Below are positions 8,597 to 16,876 of a stretch of DNA of 64,000 bases, in pieces. How positions within the stretch are numbered: position 1 is the stretch's first letter; every line of letters begins with the position of its first letter. The position numbers were made by a program, and so were the translations under genes. The notes under the pieces were generated by a model. It saw nothing but the letters and a program-made list of their open reading frames with translations, was not told the origin of the DNA and ran no database searches. The stretch is from Bacillus sp. PK3_68 (lineage in GTDB: Bacteria > Bacillota > Bacilli > Bacillales > Domibacillaceae): positions 3,495,001-3,559,000 of the forward strand of contig NZ_NQYC01000001.1 of assembly GCF_003600835.1 (NCBI RefSeq). Reading direction: 5' to 3'.

Positions 8597-9457
8597 ATGT
8601 GTGAAGAGCTTCGACAGGAAATCGAGCGGCGTTTGCAGTCTCTCGTGGATGGCAAAGTGAGTGACGAGGAGAAGTTGCTAAGAAAGCAGCAGCAACTAGA
8701 GTCAAGGGGGAGTAAAATTCTTAAAGCTAAAGCTTTTGGCAAGATACTTTCCAATGAGGGAGAATGGACACGTTATCTCGTTCATTTTAAATATTTAATT
8801 AAGCAGGACAGCTATATTTATTTAGAGGAAGAAGTCGAGGAGAGAGCTGCCCGCATAGAAAATCAAAAGCTGATAGAAGATAAGGAAACAAAACTCCCGC
8901 TTGTTTTTTTAGGGGAAGAAAAGGGAGTGGCTGACTTCCCGGAGGTCTTGGAAGAGAGACGAGCCTTTCATTATGACCGTCTTAAAGCCGTTCAATATGC
9001 GGAGCGATGGTGGAATAGTTATAATCCAGCTTATCGAAAATTTAATGTGGATTGTACCAATTATATTTCCCAATGCTTGCATGCAGGCGGAGCGCCGATG
9101 ACGGGTTACCCAGATAGAAGCCGAGGCTGGTGGATGACAAGTAATAATTGGAGCTACAGCTGGACAGTTGCTCATGCTTTCCGCTGGTTTTTGTCCTCCT
9201 CCAAGAGCGGGATACGCGCGCAAGAGGTGAGTGAACCGAAAATGCTGCAGCCTGGTGATGTAATTTGTTATGACTTTCAAGGAGACGGCCGCTTTGACCA
9301 TTCGACGATTGTCACAGCAAAAGACCGCCGTGACATGCCGCTCGTTAATGCCCACACAACAAACAGCCGCATGCGCTATTGGAGTTATGAAGATTCTACC
9401 GCCTATACTCCCGGTATTCAGTATAAGTTTTTTCAAATTAAAGATGATTCTTCTTAA
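8597..9457 (+). CDS. YhbB-like putative amidase-domain protein
   Basis: A 286-residue protein. Residues ~1-110 are charged and probably helical. The C-terminal ~150 residues carry the putative amidase domain (PF12671 type) with YAERWWNSYN, the cysteine in NVDCTNYISQCLHAGG (likely nucleophile, about residue 152) and a histidine in RFDHSTIV and NAHT. There is no signal peptide. Such CHAP-like domains are thought to cut peptidoglycan or act in sporulation. The order queG - amidase - trmL matches yhbA-yhbB-cspR of B. subtilis. Substrate is unproven. Confidence 0.85.
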   Translation: MCEELRQEIERRLQSLVDGKVSDEEKLLRKQQQLESRGSKILKAKAFGKILSNEGEWTRYLVHFKYLIKQDSYIYLEEEVEERAARIENQKLIEDKETKLPLVFLGEEKGVADFPEVLEERRAFHYDRLKAVQYAERWWNSYNPAYRKFNVDCTNYISQCLHAGGAPMTGYPDRSRGWWMTSNNWSYSWTVAHAFRWFLSSSKSGIRAQEVSEPKMLQPGDVICYDFQGDGRFDHSTIVTAKDRRDMPLVNAHTTNSRMRYWSYEDSTAYTPGIQYKFFQIKDDSS

Positions 9458-9514
9458 GTTTTTTTACTAGTGATATAATAAATAGGTTACAGCATAAATA
9501 TGAGGTGAATAATT

Positions 9515-9988
9515 TTGTCTATTAACGTAGTACTTTACCAGCCCGAGATCCCGGCCAATACCGGAAATATTGCTAGAACTTGCGCAGCTACAGATACAGT
9601 GCTTCATTTAATCCGTCCGCTTGGCTTCTCAACGGATGATAAAATGTTGCGCCGTGCCGGCCTGGATTACTGGCAGTTTGTAAAAGTGGTGTATTATGAT
9701 TCCCTCGAGGAATTTTATGAGAAGAATGCCGATGGAGAATATTATTATTTAACCAAATTTGGCGAGAATAACTACGCCGATTTTGATTATAGCAATCGTG
9801 ACAAAGAGCATTTCTTTATTTTTGGAAGAGAAACGACAGGCTTGCCAAAAGAGACTATTAATGAAAATAAAGAGCGGTGCCTGCGCATTCCAATGAATGA
9901 AAATGTAAGATCCTTGAATCTATCTAATACAGCCGCCATTTTAGTTTATGAAGCATTGCGCCAGCAGAGCTTCCTGAAATTAAAATAA
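9515..9988 (+). CDS. trmL: tRNA (cytidine(34)-2'-O)-methyltransferase TrmL
   Basis: A 157-residue SPOUT methyltransferase that 2'-O-methylates the wobble base of tRNA-Leu. Seen: N-terminal VVLYQPEIPANTGNIARTCAAT, central FIFGRETTGLP and C-terminal RIPMNENVRSLNLSNTAA, the SPOUT knot motifs. The start is TTG at 9515 with AGGTG seven bases upstream. It is followed by a strong terminator. Also known as cspR/yibK. Confidence 0.95.
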   Translation: MSINVVLYQPEIPANTGNIARTCAATDTVLHLIRPLGFSTDDKMLRRAGLDYWQFVKVVYYDSLEEFYEKNADGEYYYLTKFGENNYADFDYSNRDKEHFFIFGRETTGLPKETINENKERCLRIPMNENVRSLNLSNTAAILVYEALRQQSFLKLK

Positions 9989-10022
9989 AAAAGCACTGCA
10001 GCCTGACTGCAGTGCTTTTTTT
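9989..10022 (+). terminator. Rho-independent terminator
   Basis: AAGCACTGCAG/CTGCAGTGCTT with a 5-base loop and a T7 run, directly after trmL. Confidence 0.92.
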
Positions 10023-10067
10023 GTGAAGAAAGTGACGTTCTTTTGACGATGCCTTCGCTTTTTTAAA

Positions 10068-10157
10068 TTATTTTGTACCTGGCTTATCTTCATATCCAGC
10101 AGTAAAAATTGCGGAAAGGAAGGCAATAATCACAGCTAAAATGAGTATGAAATTCAT
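10068..10157 (-). CDS. 29-residue hydrophobic small protein
   Basis: MNFILILAVIIAFLSAIFT followed by a short polar tail ending DKPGTK: a single membrane helix of about 17 residues with a cytoplasmic or surface tail. AAGGGG lies 7 bases before the ATG. The frame is open upstream, but that part has no start signal. I do not recognise it; its shape and ribosome site argue for a real membrane peptide. Confidence 0.5.
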   Translation of the reverse strand: MNFILILAVIIAFLSAIFTAGYEDKPGTK

Positions 10158-10281
10158 TTTACGTACCCCTTTCTTAAGAAGTCTTTTCCTGCACACTATT
10201 TTTATTATAGCTGAAAGCATTTGTAAAGAAAACGCTAACTTATTGCAAATTACGGACAATCAATGATTCCGCTTTTCATTA

Positions 10282-10310
10282 GCATGTTAGAGGCTGTACG
10301 GGCATAGGAT
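10282..10310 (+). promoter_or_regulatory. Candidate sigma-E promoter of prkA
   Basis: GCATGTT (one mismatch to the sigma-E -35 KMATATT) and CATAGGAT (two mismatches to CATACAHT) are 14 bases apart, within the sigma-E spacing. prkA is a mother-cell sporulation gene in B. subtilis, which fits. Confidence 0.45.
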
Positions 10311-10351
10311 TTATTAATCGTTCTCTAATTACGCAAAAGCGGGAGGTCTAT

Positions 10352-12247
10352 ATGGATATCTTAAAAAAAGTCGAACAATACCGTGAACAGGAAGAAAAGT
10401 TAAAGTGGGAAGGCACTTTTGCGGAATATTTGGATATCGTTAAACAAAAGCCTTGGGTGGCTCAGTCAGCTCATTCTAGAATTTACCATATGATCAAAGA
10501 CAAAGGGATAGAGACAGAGAATGGCTCTAAGAAATATAGTTTCTTCAGCACGGAGCTATACGGACTGGAAGAAGCGCTAGAACGCCTCGTTGAGGAGTAT
10601 TTCCACCCTGCAGCAAAACGATTGGATGTCCGCAAACGGATTTTGTTGTTGATGGGACCGGTTAGTGGAGGGAAATCAACGCTTGTTGCCATATTGAAAA
10701 AAGGAATGGAGGCTTATTCAAGAACAGAAAGAGGGGCTGTATACGCGATTAAAGGATGTCCGATGCATGAGGATCCGCTCCATTTAATACCTGCTCATTT
10801 GCGGGAAGATTTTCATAAGGAGTATGGTGTTCGAATTGAAGGGAATTTATCGCCATTAAACATGATGAGGCTACAGGAAGAATACAATGGCCGGATTGAA
10901 GACGTACTGGTGGAAAGAATCTTTTTCTCTGAAGATAAACGGGTTGGGGTCGGAACATTCAGCCCCTCTGATCCGAAGTCTCAGGATATCGCTGATCTAA
11001 CGGGCAGCATTGACTTCTCTACGATTGCTGAATACGGATCTGAGTCTGACCCGCGCGCCTACCGTTTTGATGGAGAGTTGAATAAAGCGAACCGTGGATT
11101 GATGGAGTTTCAGGAGATGCTGAAATGTGATGAAAAATTCTTGTGGCATTTATTGTCTCTTACACAGGAAGGGAACTTTAAGGCGGGAAGATTTGCCTTG
11201 ATTTCCGCAGATGAATTAATTGTTGCCCACACAAATGAGACGGAGTATCGGTCGTTTATTTCTAATAAAAAGAATGAAGCCCTTCATTCACGGATTATTG
11301 TCATGCCGATTCCGTACAATCTAAAGTTGTCAGAAGAGGAAAAGATTTATGAGAAAATGATTCGCGAAAGTGATGTGTCTGATGTTCATATCGCTCCGCA
11401 TACGTTAAAAGTAGCAGCCATGTTTACTATTTTGACTCGTTTGAAGGAGCCGAAACGCGGCGATATTGACCTTGTTAAAAAGATGAGATTATATGATGGC
11501 GAAAATGTGGAAGGGTACAATTCAGCAGATGTCGATCAGTTAAAGAAGGAGTACCAGGATGAAGGAATGAGCGGCATTGACCCACGCTATGTGATTAATC
11601 GTATTTCATCTACGATCATCCGTAAAGAAGTATCTTCCATTAACGCGCTTGATGTTCTCCGCTCCCTGAAAGAGGGACTTGATCAGCATCCGTCGATTTC
11701 AAACGAACAACGAGAAAAATACTTGAACTTTATTTCTGTCGCACGGAAAGAATATGACAACATTGCCAAGAAGGAAGTGCAAAAAGCGTTTGTTTACTCA
11801 TATGAAGAATCAGCGAAGACGTTGATGGATAATTATTTGGATAACGTAGAAGCGTATTGTAATAAGTCAAAAATGCGCGATCCGCTCACCGGGGAAGAAA
11901 TCAATCCGGATGAAAAGCTTATGCGTTCGATTGAAGAGCAGATTGGTATTTCTGAAAATGCCAAGAAAGCGTTTAGAGAAGAGATTTTAATTAGAATTTC
12001 GGCTTACGCTCGAAAAGGAAAGAGGTTTGACTATCATTCTCATGACCGCCTGCGTGAGGCCATCCAGAAGAAACTGTTCGCCGACTTAAAAGATATCGTG
12101 AAAATTACAACTTCAACGAAAACGCCGGATGAACAGCAGTTGAAAAAAATCAATGAGGTAGTGGCTCGTTTAATTGATGATCATGGCTATAATTCTGTAT
12201 CAGCCAATGAACTGCTTCGTTATGTGGGCAGCCTGCTGAACAGATAG
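10352..12247 (+). CDS. prkA: PrkA family serine protein kinase / AAA protein
   Basis: A 631-residue protein with an N-terminal AAA-type ATPase domain (Walker A GPVSGGKST at residues 102-110) and a C-terminal PrkA domain. PrkA is a mother-cell sporulation protein described as a serine kinase and, in later work, as an ATP-dependent protease-like AAA protein; I cannot decide between these from sequence. GGGAGG precedes the ATG. It is followed by a terminator and then yhbH, its usual partner in spore formers. Length matches B. subtilis PrkA. Confidence 0.95.
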   Translation: MDILKKVEQYREQEEKLKWEGTFAEYLDIVKQKPWVAQSAHSRIYHMIKDKGIETENGSKKYSFFSTELYGLEEALERLVEEYFHPAAKRLDVRKRILLLMGPVSGGKSTLVAILKKGMEAYSRTERGAVYAIKGCPMHEDPLHLIPAHLREDFHKEYGVRIEGNLSPLNMMRLQEEYNGRIEDVLVERIFFSEDKRVGVGTFSPSDPKSQDIADLTGSIDFSTIAEYGSESDPRAYRFDGELNKANRGLMEFQEMLKCDEKFLWHLLSLTQEGNFKAGRFALISADELIVAHTNETEYRSFISNKKNEALHSRIIVMPIPYNLKLSEEEKIYEKMIRESDVSDVHIAPHTLKVAAMFTILTRLKEPKRGDIDLVKKMRLYDGENVEGYNSADVDQLKKEYQDEGMSGIDPRYVINRISSTIIRKEVSSINALDVLRSLKEGLDQHPSISNEQREKYLNFISVARKEYDNIAKKEVQKAFVYSYEESAKTLMDNYLDNVEAYCNKSKMRDPLTGEEINPDEKLMRSIEEQIGISENAKKAFREEILIRISAYARKGKRFDYHSHDRLREAIQKKLFADLKDIVKITTSTKTPDEQQLKKINEVVARLIDDHGYNSVSANELLRYVGSLLNR

Positions 12248-12250
12248 AAG

Positions 12251-12284
12251 AAGAGGCAGCCGTTTTGGCCGCCCTCTTTTTTCC
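12251..12284 (+). terminator. Rho-independent terminator after prkA
   Basis: GAGGcaGCC pairs with GGCcgCCCTC and is followed by TTTTTTCC. It separates prkA from yhbH. Confidence 0.8.
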
Positions 12285-12360
12285 TTTTCAACTATATACT
12301 TCGTACAACTTTCCGCCTGCATGCATACGATAAAACTAAGGAAAGGAGAGATGATAGGAG

Positions 12361-13620
12361 ATGAGTGAGCATCATCACGTATCCCGTGAAAATTGGTCTC
12401 TTCACCGCAAAGGGTATGACGATCAAGAGCGGCATAAGCAAAAAGTACAGGATGCCATAAAAAAGAACTTGCCGGATTTAGTTACAGAAGAGAGTATCAT
12501 CATGTCAAACGGCAATGAAGTCATCAAAATCCCTATTCGTTCCATAGAAGAATATAAAATTAGATATAACTATGATAAAAATAAGCATGTCGGGCAGGGG
12601 GACGGCGATAGCCAAGTAGGCGATGTTATCGCTCGCGATGGCAGCCCTGCTGAGGGAGCTGGAAAAGGAAGCGGTCCCGGCGATCAAGCTGGAGAAGATT
12701 ACTACGAAGCAGAAGTGTCGTTTATGGACTTAGAAAAAGCATTCTTCAGCGAGCTGGCACTTCCCAATCTGAAGCAAAAAGAACAGGCGCCTTTCACAGT
12801 GGAAGACGTGGAATATAATGATATACGCAAAACAGGGTTAATGGGCAATGTGGATAAGAAGAAAACATTGCTATCAGCTTATAAGCGCAACGCTTTAACT
12901 GGAGAAGCGAAATTCCATCCTATTTTACCCGAGGATTTAAAATTCAGAACGTGGACAGAAGTGGAAAAGCCAGAATCAAAAGCCGTGATCCTTGCAATGA
13001 TGGACACAAGCGGATCGATGGGGGTCTGGGAAAAATATATGGCCAGAAGCTTCTTTTTCTGGATGGTTCGCTTTTTGCGGACAAAGTACGAAACCGTTGA
13101 TATTGAATTTATTGCTCATCATACAGAAGCCAAAGTAGTCAGCGAAGAGCATTTCTTTTCTAAAGGAGAGAGCGGGGGGACGATTTGTTCATCTGCTTAT
13201 CGAATGGCTTTAGAACTTATCGAAGAGAAATATGACCCTTCCCGCTACAATATTTACCCCTTCCACTTTTCAGACGGGGATAATTTATCATCTGACAATC
13301 TGCGGTGTGTAAAGCTGGTTGACGAGCTGATGGAAAAATCGAATATGTTCGGCTACGGAGAGGTGAACCAGTACAACCGAAATAGCACGCTCATGAATTC
13401 GTATAAAAATATTAAAGATAATAAGTTTAGACATTATATCTTGAGGCAAAAAGCGGATGTATTTTATGCGATGAAAAGTTTTTTGGAAAAGAAGAATAGA
13501 AAAAAGTACCTTATTGAAAAGATCCATGCTTTCAATAAGGTACTTTTTTGTTTAGTTTGGCTTGAACAGGAAATAAATAAAGATATCAGACAAGTAAAGG
13601 AGCGAATAGAAAATGAGTAA
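12361..13620 (+). CDS. yhbH: Sporulation protein YhbH (DUF444), C-terminus probably frameshifted
   Basis: A VWA-fold protein with the MIDAS-type motif DTSGSMG at residues 215-221 and a glycine-rich linker near 80-112. As read, it has 419 residues, but the last ~45 are suspect: the frame runs through a perfect terminator hairpin (13501-13549). If the T6 run at 13479-13484 had seven T, the protein would end AMKSFFGKEE with a TAG at 13497-13499, immediately before the hairpin, giving 379 residues, close to the usual ~390. A possible sigma-E -10 (CATACGAT, 12324-12331) lies upstream. It acts with PrkA in sporulation; biochemical role unknown. Confidence 0.9.
   Translation: MSEHHHVSRENWSLHRKGYDDQERHKQKVQDAIKKNLPDLVTEESIIMSNGNEVIKIPIRSIEEYKIRYNYDKNKHVGQGDGDSQVGDVIARDGSPAEGAGKGSGPGDQAGEDYYEAEVSFMDLEKAFFSELALPNLKQKEQAPFTVEDVEYNDIRKTGLMGNVDKKKTLLSAYKRNALTGEAKFHPILPEDLKFRTWTEVEKPESKAVILAMMDTSGSMGVWEKYMARSFFFWMVRFLRTKYETVDIEFIAHHTEAKVVSEEHFFSKGESGGTICSSAYRMALELIEEKYDPSRYNIYPFHFSDGDNLSSDNLRCVKLVDELMEKSNMFGYGEVNQYNRNSTLMNSYKNIKDNKFRHYILRQKADVFYAMKSFLEKKNRKKYLIEKIHAFNKVLFCLVWLEQEINKDIRQVKERIENE
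13500..13550 (+). terminator. Strong terminator lying inside the annotated yhbH frame
   Basis: AAAAAGTACCTTATTGAAA pairs perfectly with TTTCAATAAGGTACTTTTT around a 10-base loop, followed by TG. This is an ideal terminator, yet the observed yhbH frame reads through it. Confidence 0.92.
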
Positions 13621-13741
13621 AGAGACTGGCAAGCAACAAGAGCAGGAAAATCTGTCAATTGAGCAAAAAGAAAAAAGAAGGCGCGGTGAAGATATCGAGC
13701 CACAGCGAGAAGTGGATAAGCCGACGCATTCTGATTCATAA
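13613..13741 (+). CDS. 42-residue hydrophilic small protein
   Basis: Highly charged peptide beginning [13 protein letters not shown] and ending KPTHSDS, with no hydrophobic part (likely disordered). AAAGGAG lies 10 bases before the ATG. It sits between two terminators, the yhbH one and its own at 13752. Promoter-like boxes TTGAAC and TATCAG (16 apart) lie at about 13562-13589. The annotated yhbH tail overlaps it by 8 bases, which is probably an artefact of the yhbH frameshift. Not recognised. Confidence 0.55.
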   Translation: MSKETGKQQEQENLSIEQKEKRRRGEDIEPQREVDKPTHSDS

Positions 13742-13751
13742 AAAAAGAGAT

Positions 13752-13786
13752 CAGCACATATTGAGGATTTTCTCAATATGTGCTTA
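13752..13786 (+). terminator. Rho-independent terminator
   Basis: AGCACATATTGAG/CTCAATATGTGCT, loop GATTTT, followed by TATTTATTT. Confidence 0.85.
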
Positions 13787-13860
13787 TTTATTTGATCAAT
13801 ATTTTAAGAAGAGTTAATTATGGGTATAAGACGAAGGAGTCTATCATAAGGAGGAGCCAT

Positions 13861-14994
13861 ATGAAAGCTGTTACTTACCAGGGAGCAAAAGATGTGCAAG
13901 TAAAAGAAGTAGAAGATCCTGTTTTGCAAAAAAGGGACGATGTGATTGTTCGCATCACCTCCACAGCTATTTGCGGATCGGACCTTCATCTTTATCAAGG
14001 CAATATGCCGCTGCGTCCGGGCTATATTATCGGGCATGAGCCAATGGGAATTGTCGAAGAAGTGGGGCCAGATGTAACGAAAGTAAAAAAAGGAGACCGA
14101 GTCGTTCTGCCGTTTAATGTCTCATGCGGCCACTGTTTCTATTGCCAGCATGACATGGAAAGTCAATGTGACAATTCCAATCCTCATAAGGATACGGGAG
14201 GATACTTCGGTTATACAGAACAATACGGCAATCATCCCGGAGGCCAGGCAGAATATCTGCGAGTGCCATTCGGAAACTTTATGCCGTTTGTTGTTCCTGA
14301 ATCTTGTGAACTGGAGGACGAGGCTTTATTATTCATGTCGGACGTGTTGCCAACAGCCTATTGGAGCGTGGAACACTCAGGCATGAAGCCAGGGGATACG
14401 GTTGTCGTTCTTGGGAGTGGCCCCATTGGATTAATGACGCAAAAGTTTGCGTGGATGAAAGGAGCCAAGCGGGTTATCGCTGTTGACTATTTGCCTTATC
14501 GTCTGCAGCTTGCTCAAAAAATGAACAATGTAGAGGCGTATAATTTCTCCGAATATCCGGAAATGGGTCACCACATTAAAGAGCTGACAAACGGAGGAGC
14601 AGATATCGTTATCGACTGTGTAGGAATGGATGGGAAAAAATCAGCGATTGAAAAAATCGAACAAAAATTAAAGCTGCAAGGTGGTACATTAAGTGCGATC
14701 AATATCGCTAAAGATGCCGTAAGAAAGTTTGGCACCGTTCAGTTAACTGGAGTATACGGGCTTATGTACAATATGTTTCCGCTCGGCAATTTCTTTGAGA
14801 GAAACGTCACATTGAAAATGGGCCAGGCACCGGTTATCCATTACATGCCGGAGCTATTTGAAAAAATTACAGCAAGTGAAATTAATCCGACGGAAATTAT
14901 TACGCATATTATGCCGTTAGACCAAGCGTCACAGGCTTATAAAATTTTTAATGATCATGAGGACGAATGTGTAAAAGTTGTATTAAAACCTTAA
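13861..14994 (+). CDS. Zinc-dependent alcohol dehydrogenase (MDR family)
   Basis: A 377-residue medium-chain dehydrogenase. Catalytic zinc ligands Cys38, His59 and Glu60 (CGSDLH, GHEP) and structural zinc cysteines 89, 92, 95 and 103 are present; the NAD-binding motif is VVVLGSGPIGLM (about 180-191). The long insertion after the structural zinc loop resembles the glutathione-independent formaldehyde dehydrogenase / threonine dehydrogenase-like branch. AGGAGG precedes the ATG at 13861. Monocistronic. Substrate cannot be read from the sequence. Confidence 0.9.
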   Translation: MKAVTYQGAKDVQVKEVEDPVLQKRDDVIVRITSTAICGSDLHLYQGNMPLRPGYIIGHEPMGIVEEVGPDVTKVKKGDRVVLPFNVSCGHCFYCQHDMESQCDNSNPHKDTGGYFGYTEQYGNHPGGQAEYLRVPFGNFMPFVVPESCELEDEALLFMSDVLPTAYWSVEHSGMKPGDTVVVLGSGPIGLMTQKFAWMKGAKRVIAVDYLPYRLQLAQKMNNVEAYNFSEYPEMGHHIKELTNGGADIVIDCVGMDGKKSAIEKIEQKLKLQGGTLSAINIAKDAVRKFGTVQLTGVYGLMYNMFPLGNFFERNVTLKMGQAPVIHYMPELFEKITASEINPTEIITHIMPLDQASQAYKIFNDHEDECVKVVLKP

Positions 14995-14995
14995 A

Positions 14996-15026
14996 AAAGA
15001 AGAAGCCGAATCCGGCTTCTTCTTTT
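14996..15026. terminator. Bidirectional terminator
   Basis: AGAAGAAGCCG pairs with CGGCTTCTTCT between convergent genes, with A and T runs on both sides. Confidence 0.85.
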
Positions 15027-15033
15027 CAAAAGT

Positions 15034-16332
15034 TTAGTGAGGCAAAAAGGCAAGCTGGTAAAAGAACAGAACAGCAAACACATAAACGAGTGGATGCACT
15101 TCACGGAATTTTCCGCGAACCACTTTCAATAGCGGGTAGGAAATGAAACCGAGAGCAATACCTGTTGCAATACTAGACGTTAATGGCATGCTAAGAATAA
15201 TTAAAAATGCTGGAAATGCTTCATCAAGCTCATTCCAAGTAATCTTGGCGACACTTTCCATCATTAAGCAGCCAACGATAATCAGAGCAGGAGCTGTGAT
15301 AGCCGGCAAGCCGGATACCGCACTGACGAGCGGCCCAAAGAAAGCAGCAAGCACAAACAATCCAGAAACAACAACAGTCGTAAGCCCAGTACGTCCGCCA
15401 GCAGCGACCCCAGTTGAAGATTCTATATAGGCACTTGTCGGGCTTGTTCCAAAGATAGAGCCGGCAGTAGCCGCAATAGAATCAGCGAGAAGGGCCTGGC
15501 GCGCTCGTGGCATAGTTTTGCCTTTCATCAAGCCAGCCTGCTGAGCCACAGCAATCATGGTCCCTGTTGTATCAAAAATAGTTACTAATAGGAAGGAGAA
15601 GACGACAGCATATAAGTTATGCTGAATCACATCTCCAATAGCAGTGAACGGGTTAGAAATCAGCAGCCCCTCTGGAAGAGAAGGAGCGGAGACAACCTTA
15701 GTAATTTCTAATTGACCGGTGAAATAAGCAATCACACTCGTAATAAGCATCCCAATAAACAAGGCCCCATTTACTCTCATAACCATCAGTACAATAGTAA
15801 TGGCGAGCCCTGCCAAGGCTAACAATGCTCCAGGGCTATGGAGATCGCCCAGCGCTACTAAATTTGTCGGATGATCAGCGATAATACCAGTTTGGCGAAG
15901 CCCAATAAAGGCGATAAATAACCCGATTCCCGCTGTAATTCCATGCTTAAGATTATCTGGAATAGCAATAATTAATTTTTCTCGGAAAGGAGTCAAGGAT
16001 AAGGCAATAAAAATAAGACCGGCGACGAAAACAGCAGCAAAAGCTGTCGAATAAGTAATGTCTCCGTGAGAACCGACAACAGAATAAGCAAAATATGCGT
16101 TCATACCCATTCCCGGGGCAATCGCAATCGGATAATTGGCCATGAGAGCCATCCATAATGTTCCGATGACAGTAGCAATAATCGTGGCTGTAAATACTTG
16201 ATCAAATGGTACACCTGCATCCTGTAGGATAATTGGATTCACCACAACAACGTATACCATTGTTAGGAATGTAGTCAGACCAGCGATTACTTCTTTTTTT
16301 GTATTTGTTCCATTTTCCTTTAATTTAAACAT
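15034..16332 (-). CDS. NCS2-family purine permease (PbuG/PbuO type)
   Basis: A 432-residue membrane transporter of the AzgA-like NCS2 branch, with ~12 helices. Seen: FLTMVYVVVVNP, GMGMNAYFAY and the TGTSPTSAYIESSTGVAAGGRTG-type region near the middle. It would import hypoxanthine, guanine or adenine. GGAGG lies 8 bases before the ATG at 16332. Unlike the paralogue at 26142, I find no purine riboswitch in its leader, so the two permeases appear to be regulated differently. Confidence 0.9.
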   Translation of the reverse strand: MFKLKENGTNTKKEVIAGLTTFLTMVYVVVVNPIILQDAGVPFDQVFTATIIATVIGTLWMALMANYPIAIAPGMGMNAYFAYSVVGSHGDITYSTAFAAVFVAGLIFIALSLTPFREKLIIAIPDNLKHGITAGIGLFIAFIGLRQTGIIADHPTNLVALGDLHSPGALLALAGLAITIVLMVMRVNGALFIGMLITSVIAYFTGQLEITKVVSAPSLPEGLLISNPFTAIGDVIQHNLYAVVFSFLLVTIFDTTGTMIAVAQQAGLMKGKTMPRARQALLADSIAATAGSIFGTSPTSAYIESSTGVAAGGRTGLTTVVVSGLFVLAAFFGPLVSAVSGLPAITAPALIIVGCLMMESVAKITWNELDEAFPAFLIILSMPLTSSIATGIALGFISYPLLKVVRGKFREVHPLVYVFAVLFFYQLAFLPH

Positions 16333-16745
16333 TGGAAACCTCCAAAATACGAACATTAAAAATCACACTTAATATAATATTCGTTTTGTTGAGTAGATGC
16401 AATAGGAAAATAAAAAAGAGTGATCTTTTGATCACGAACAAGCCATGTTGTTCAGTATTGGTGAAACTAGTGCGTGAATGGAGAGCTATTTCTTATTATG
16501 GTAGCGAAAAAGCAAGATATCCAAAGTTTCTATTGAGGCAAAAAGAATACGCGGTTAAGATGAAGGTGCAAGTGAACGAATGGTTATACTGGCTAGCGGG
16601 CTTTTAATAAAAGGCTCTGTTAAAGAAGGATGTTTTTTTATCGTTGATTGTAGCAGGAAGCGTCCGCCTGCAGTGAAAATCAACCATTAAGTATCACAGA
16701 GACTAATCAAAAGGAAGAAATCACTTTTTAGAAGGAGGAGATAAA
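16333..16745. other. Intergenic region with an imperfect palindrome
   Basis: No convincing gene: a 91-codon frame here lacks a ribosome site. The region holds the leader of the purine permease on the minus strand and, on the plus strand, an inverted repeat at 16643-16684 before a 31-residue small protein. Confidence 0.45.
16643..16684. repeat. Two-part inverted repeat
   Basis: GTTGATT (start) pairs with AATCAAC (end), and inside it GCAGG pairs with CCTGC. It lies about 60 bases before a small ORF and may be an operator or RNA stem; there is no T-tract. Confidence 0.4.
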
Positions 16746-16841
16746 ATGCCTGGAAGCAAGCAGGAAAAGATACTCATCATTCTCATGTTTGTTATTGCCT
16801 TCGTTCTATTTTTAAATATTTTAAGAAAATATGTATTTTAA
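16746..16841 (+). CDS. 31-residue single-span membrane peptide
   Basis: MPGSKQEK, then a ~20-residue hydrophobic helix (ILIILMFVIAFVLFLNIL) and a short basic end RKYVF. GAAGGAGGAG lies at ideal distance before the ATG, and a terminator follows immediately, so it is a compact transcription unit. Not recognised; probably a small membrane protein. Confidence 0.6.
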   Translation: MPGSKQEKILIILMFVIAFVLFLNILRKYVF

Positions 16842-16876
16842 AAAGCTGTCCCGCCATAGCGGAACAGCTTTTTATA
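16842..16876. terminator. Bidirectional terminator
   Basis: AAAAGCTGT-CCCGC pairs with CGG-ACAGCTTTTT between the small ORF and the convergent pit gene. Confidence 0.85.

Noticed and set aside
8909-9436. 175-codon minus-strand frame over the amidase gene
   Set aside because: Antisense to the yhbB-like gene and without a ribosome site; a shadow frame.
16333-16500. Purine riboswitch for the permease at 15034-16332
   Set aside because: The minus-strand leader lacks the TTCTACC and CCGTAAA-type joining segments, so no aptamer could be drawn.
16332-16607. 91-codon plus-strand frame after the purine permease
   Set aside because: No ribosome site, starts inside the permease leader, composition unlike coding sequence, and no recognisable motif.
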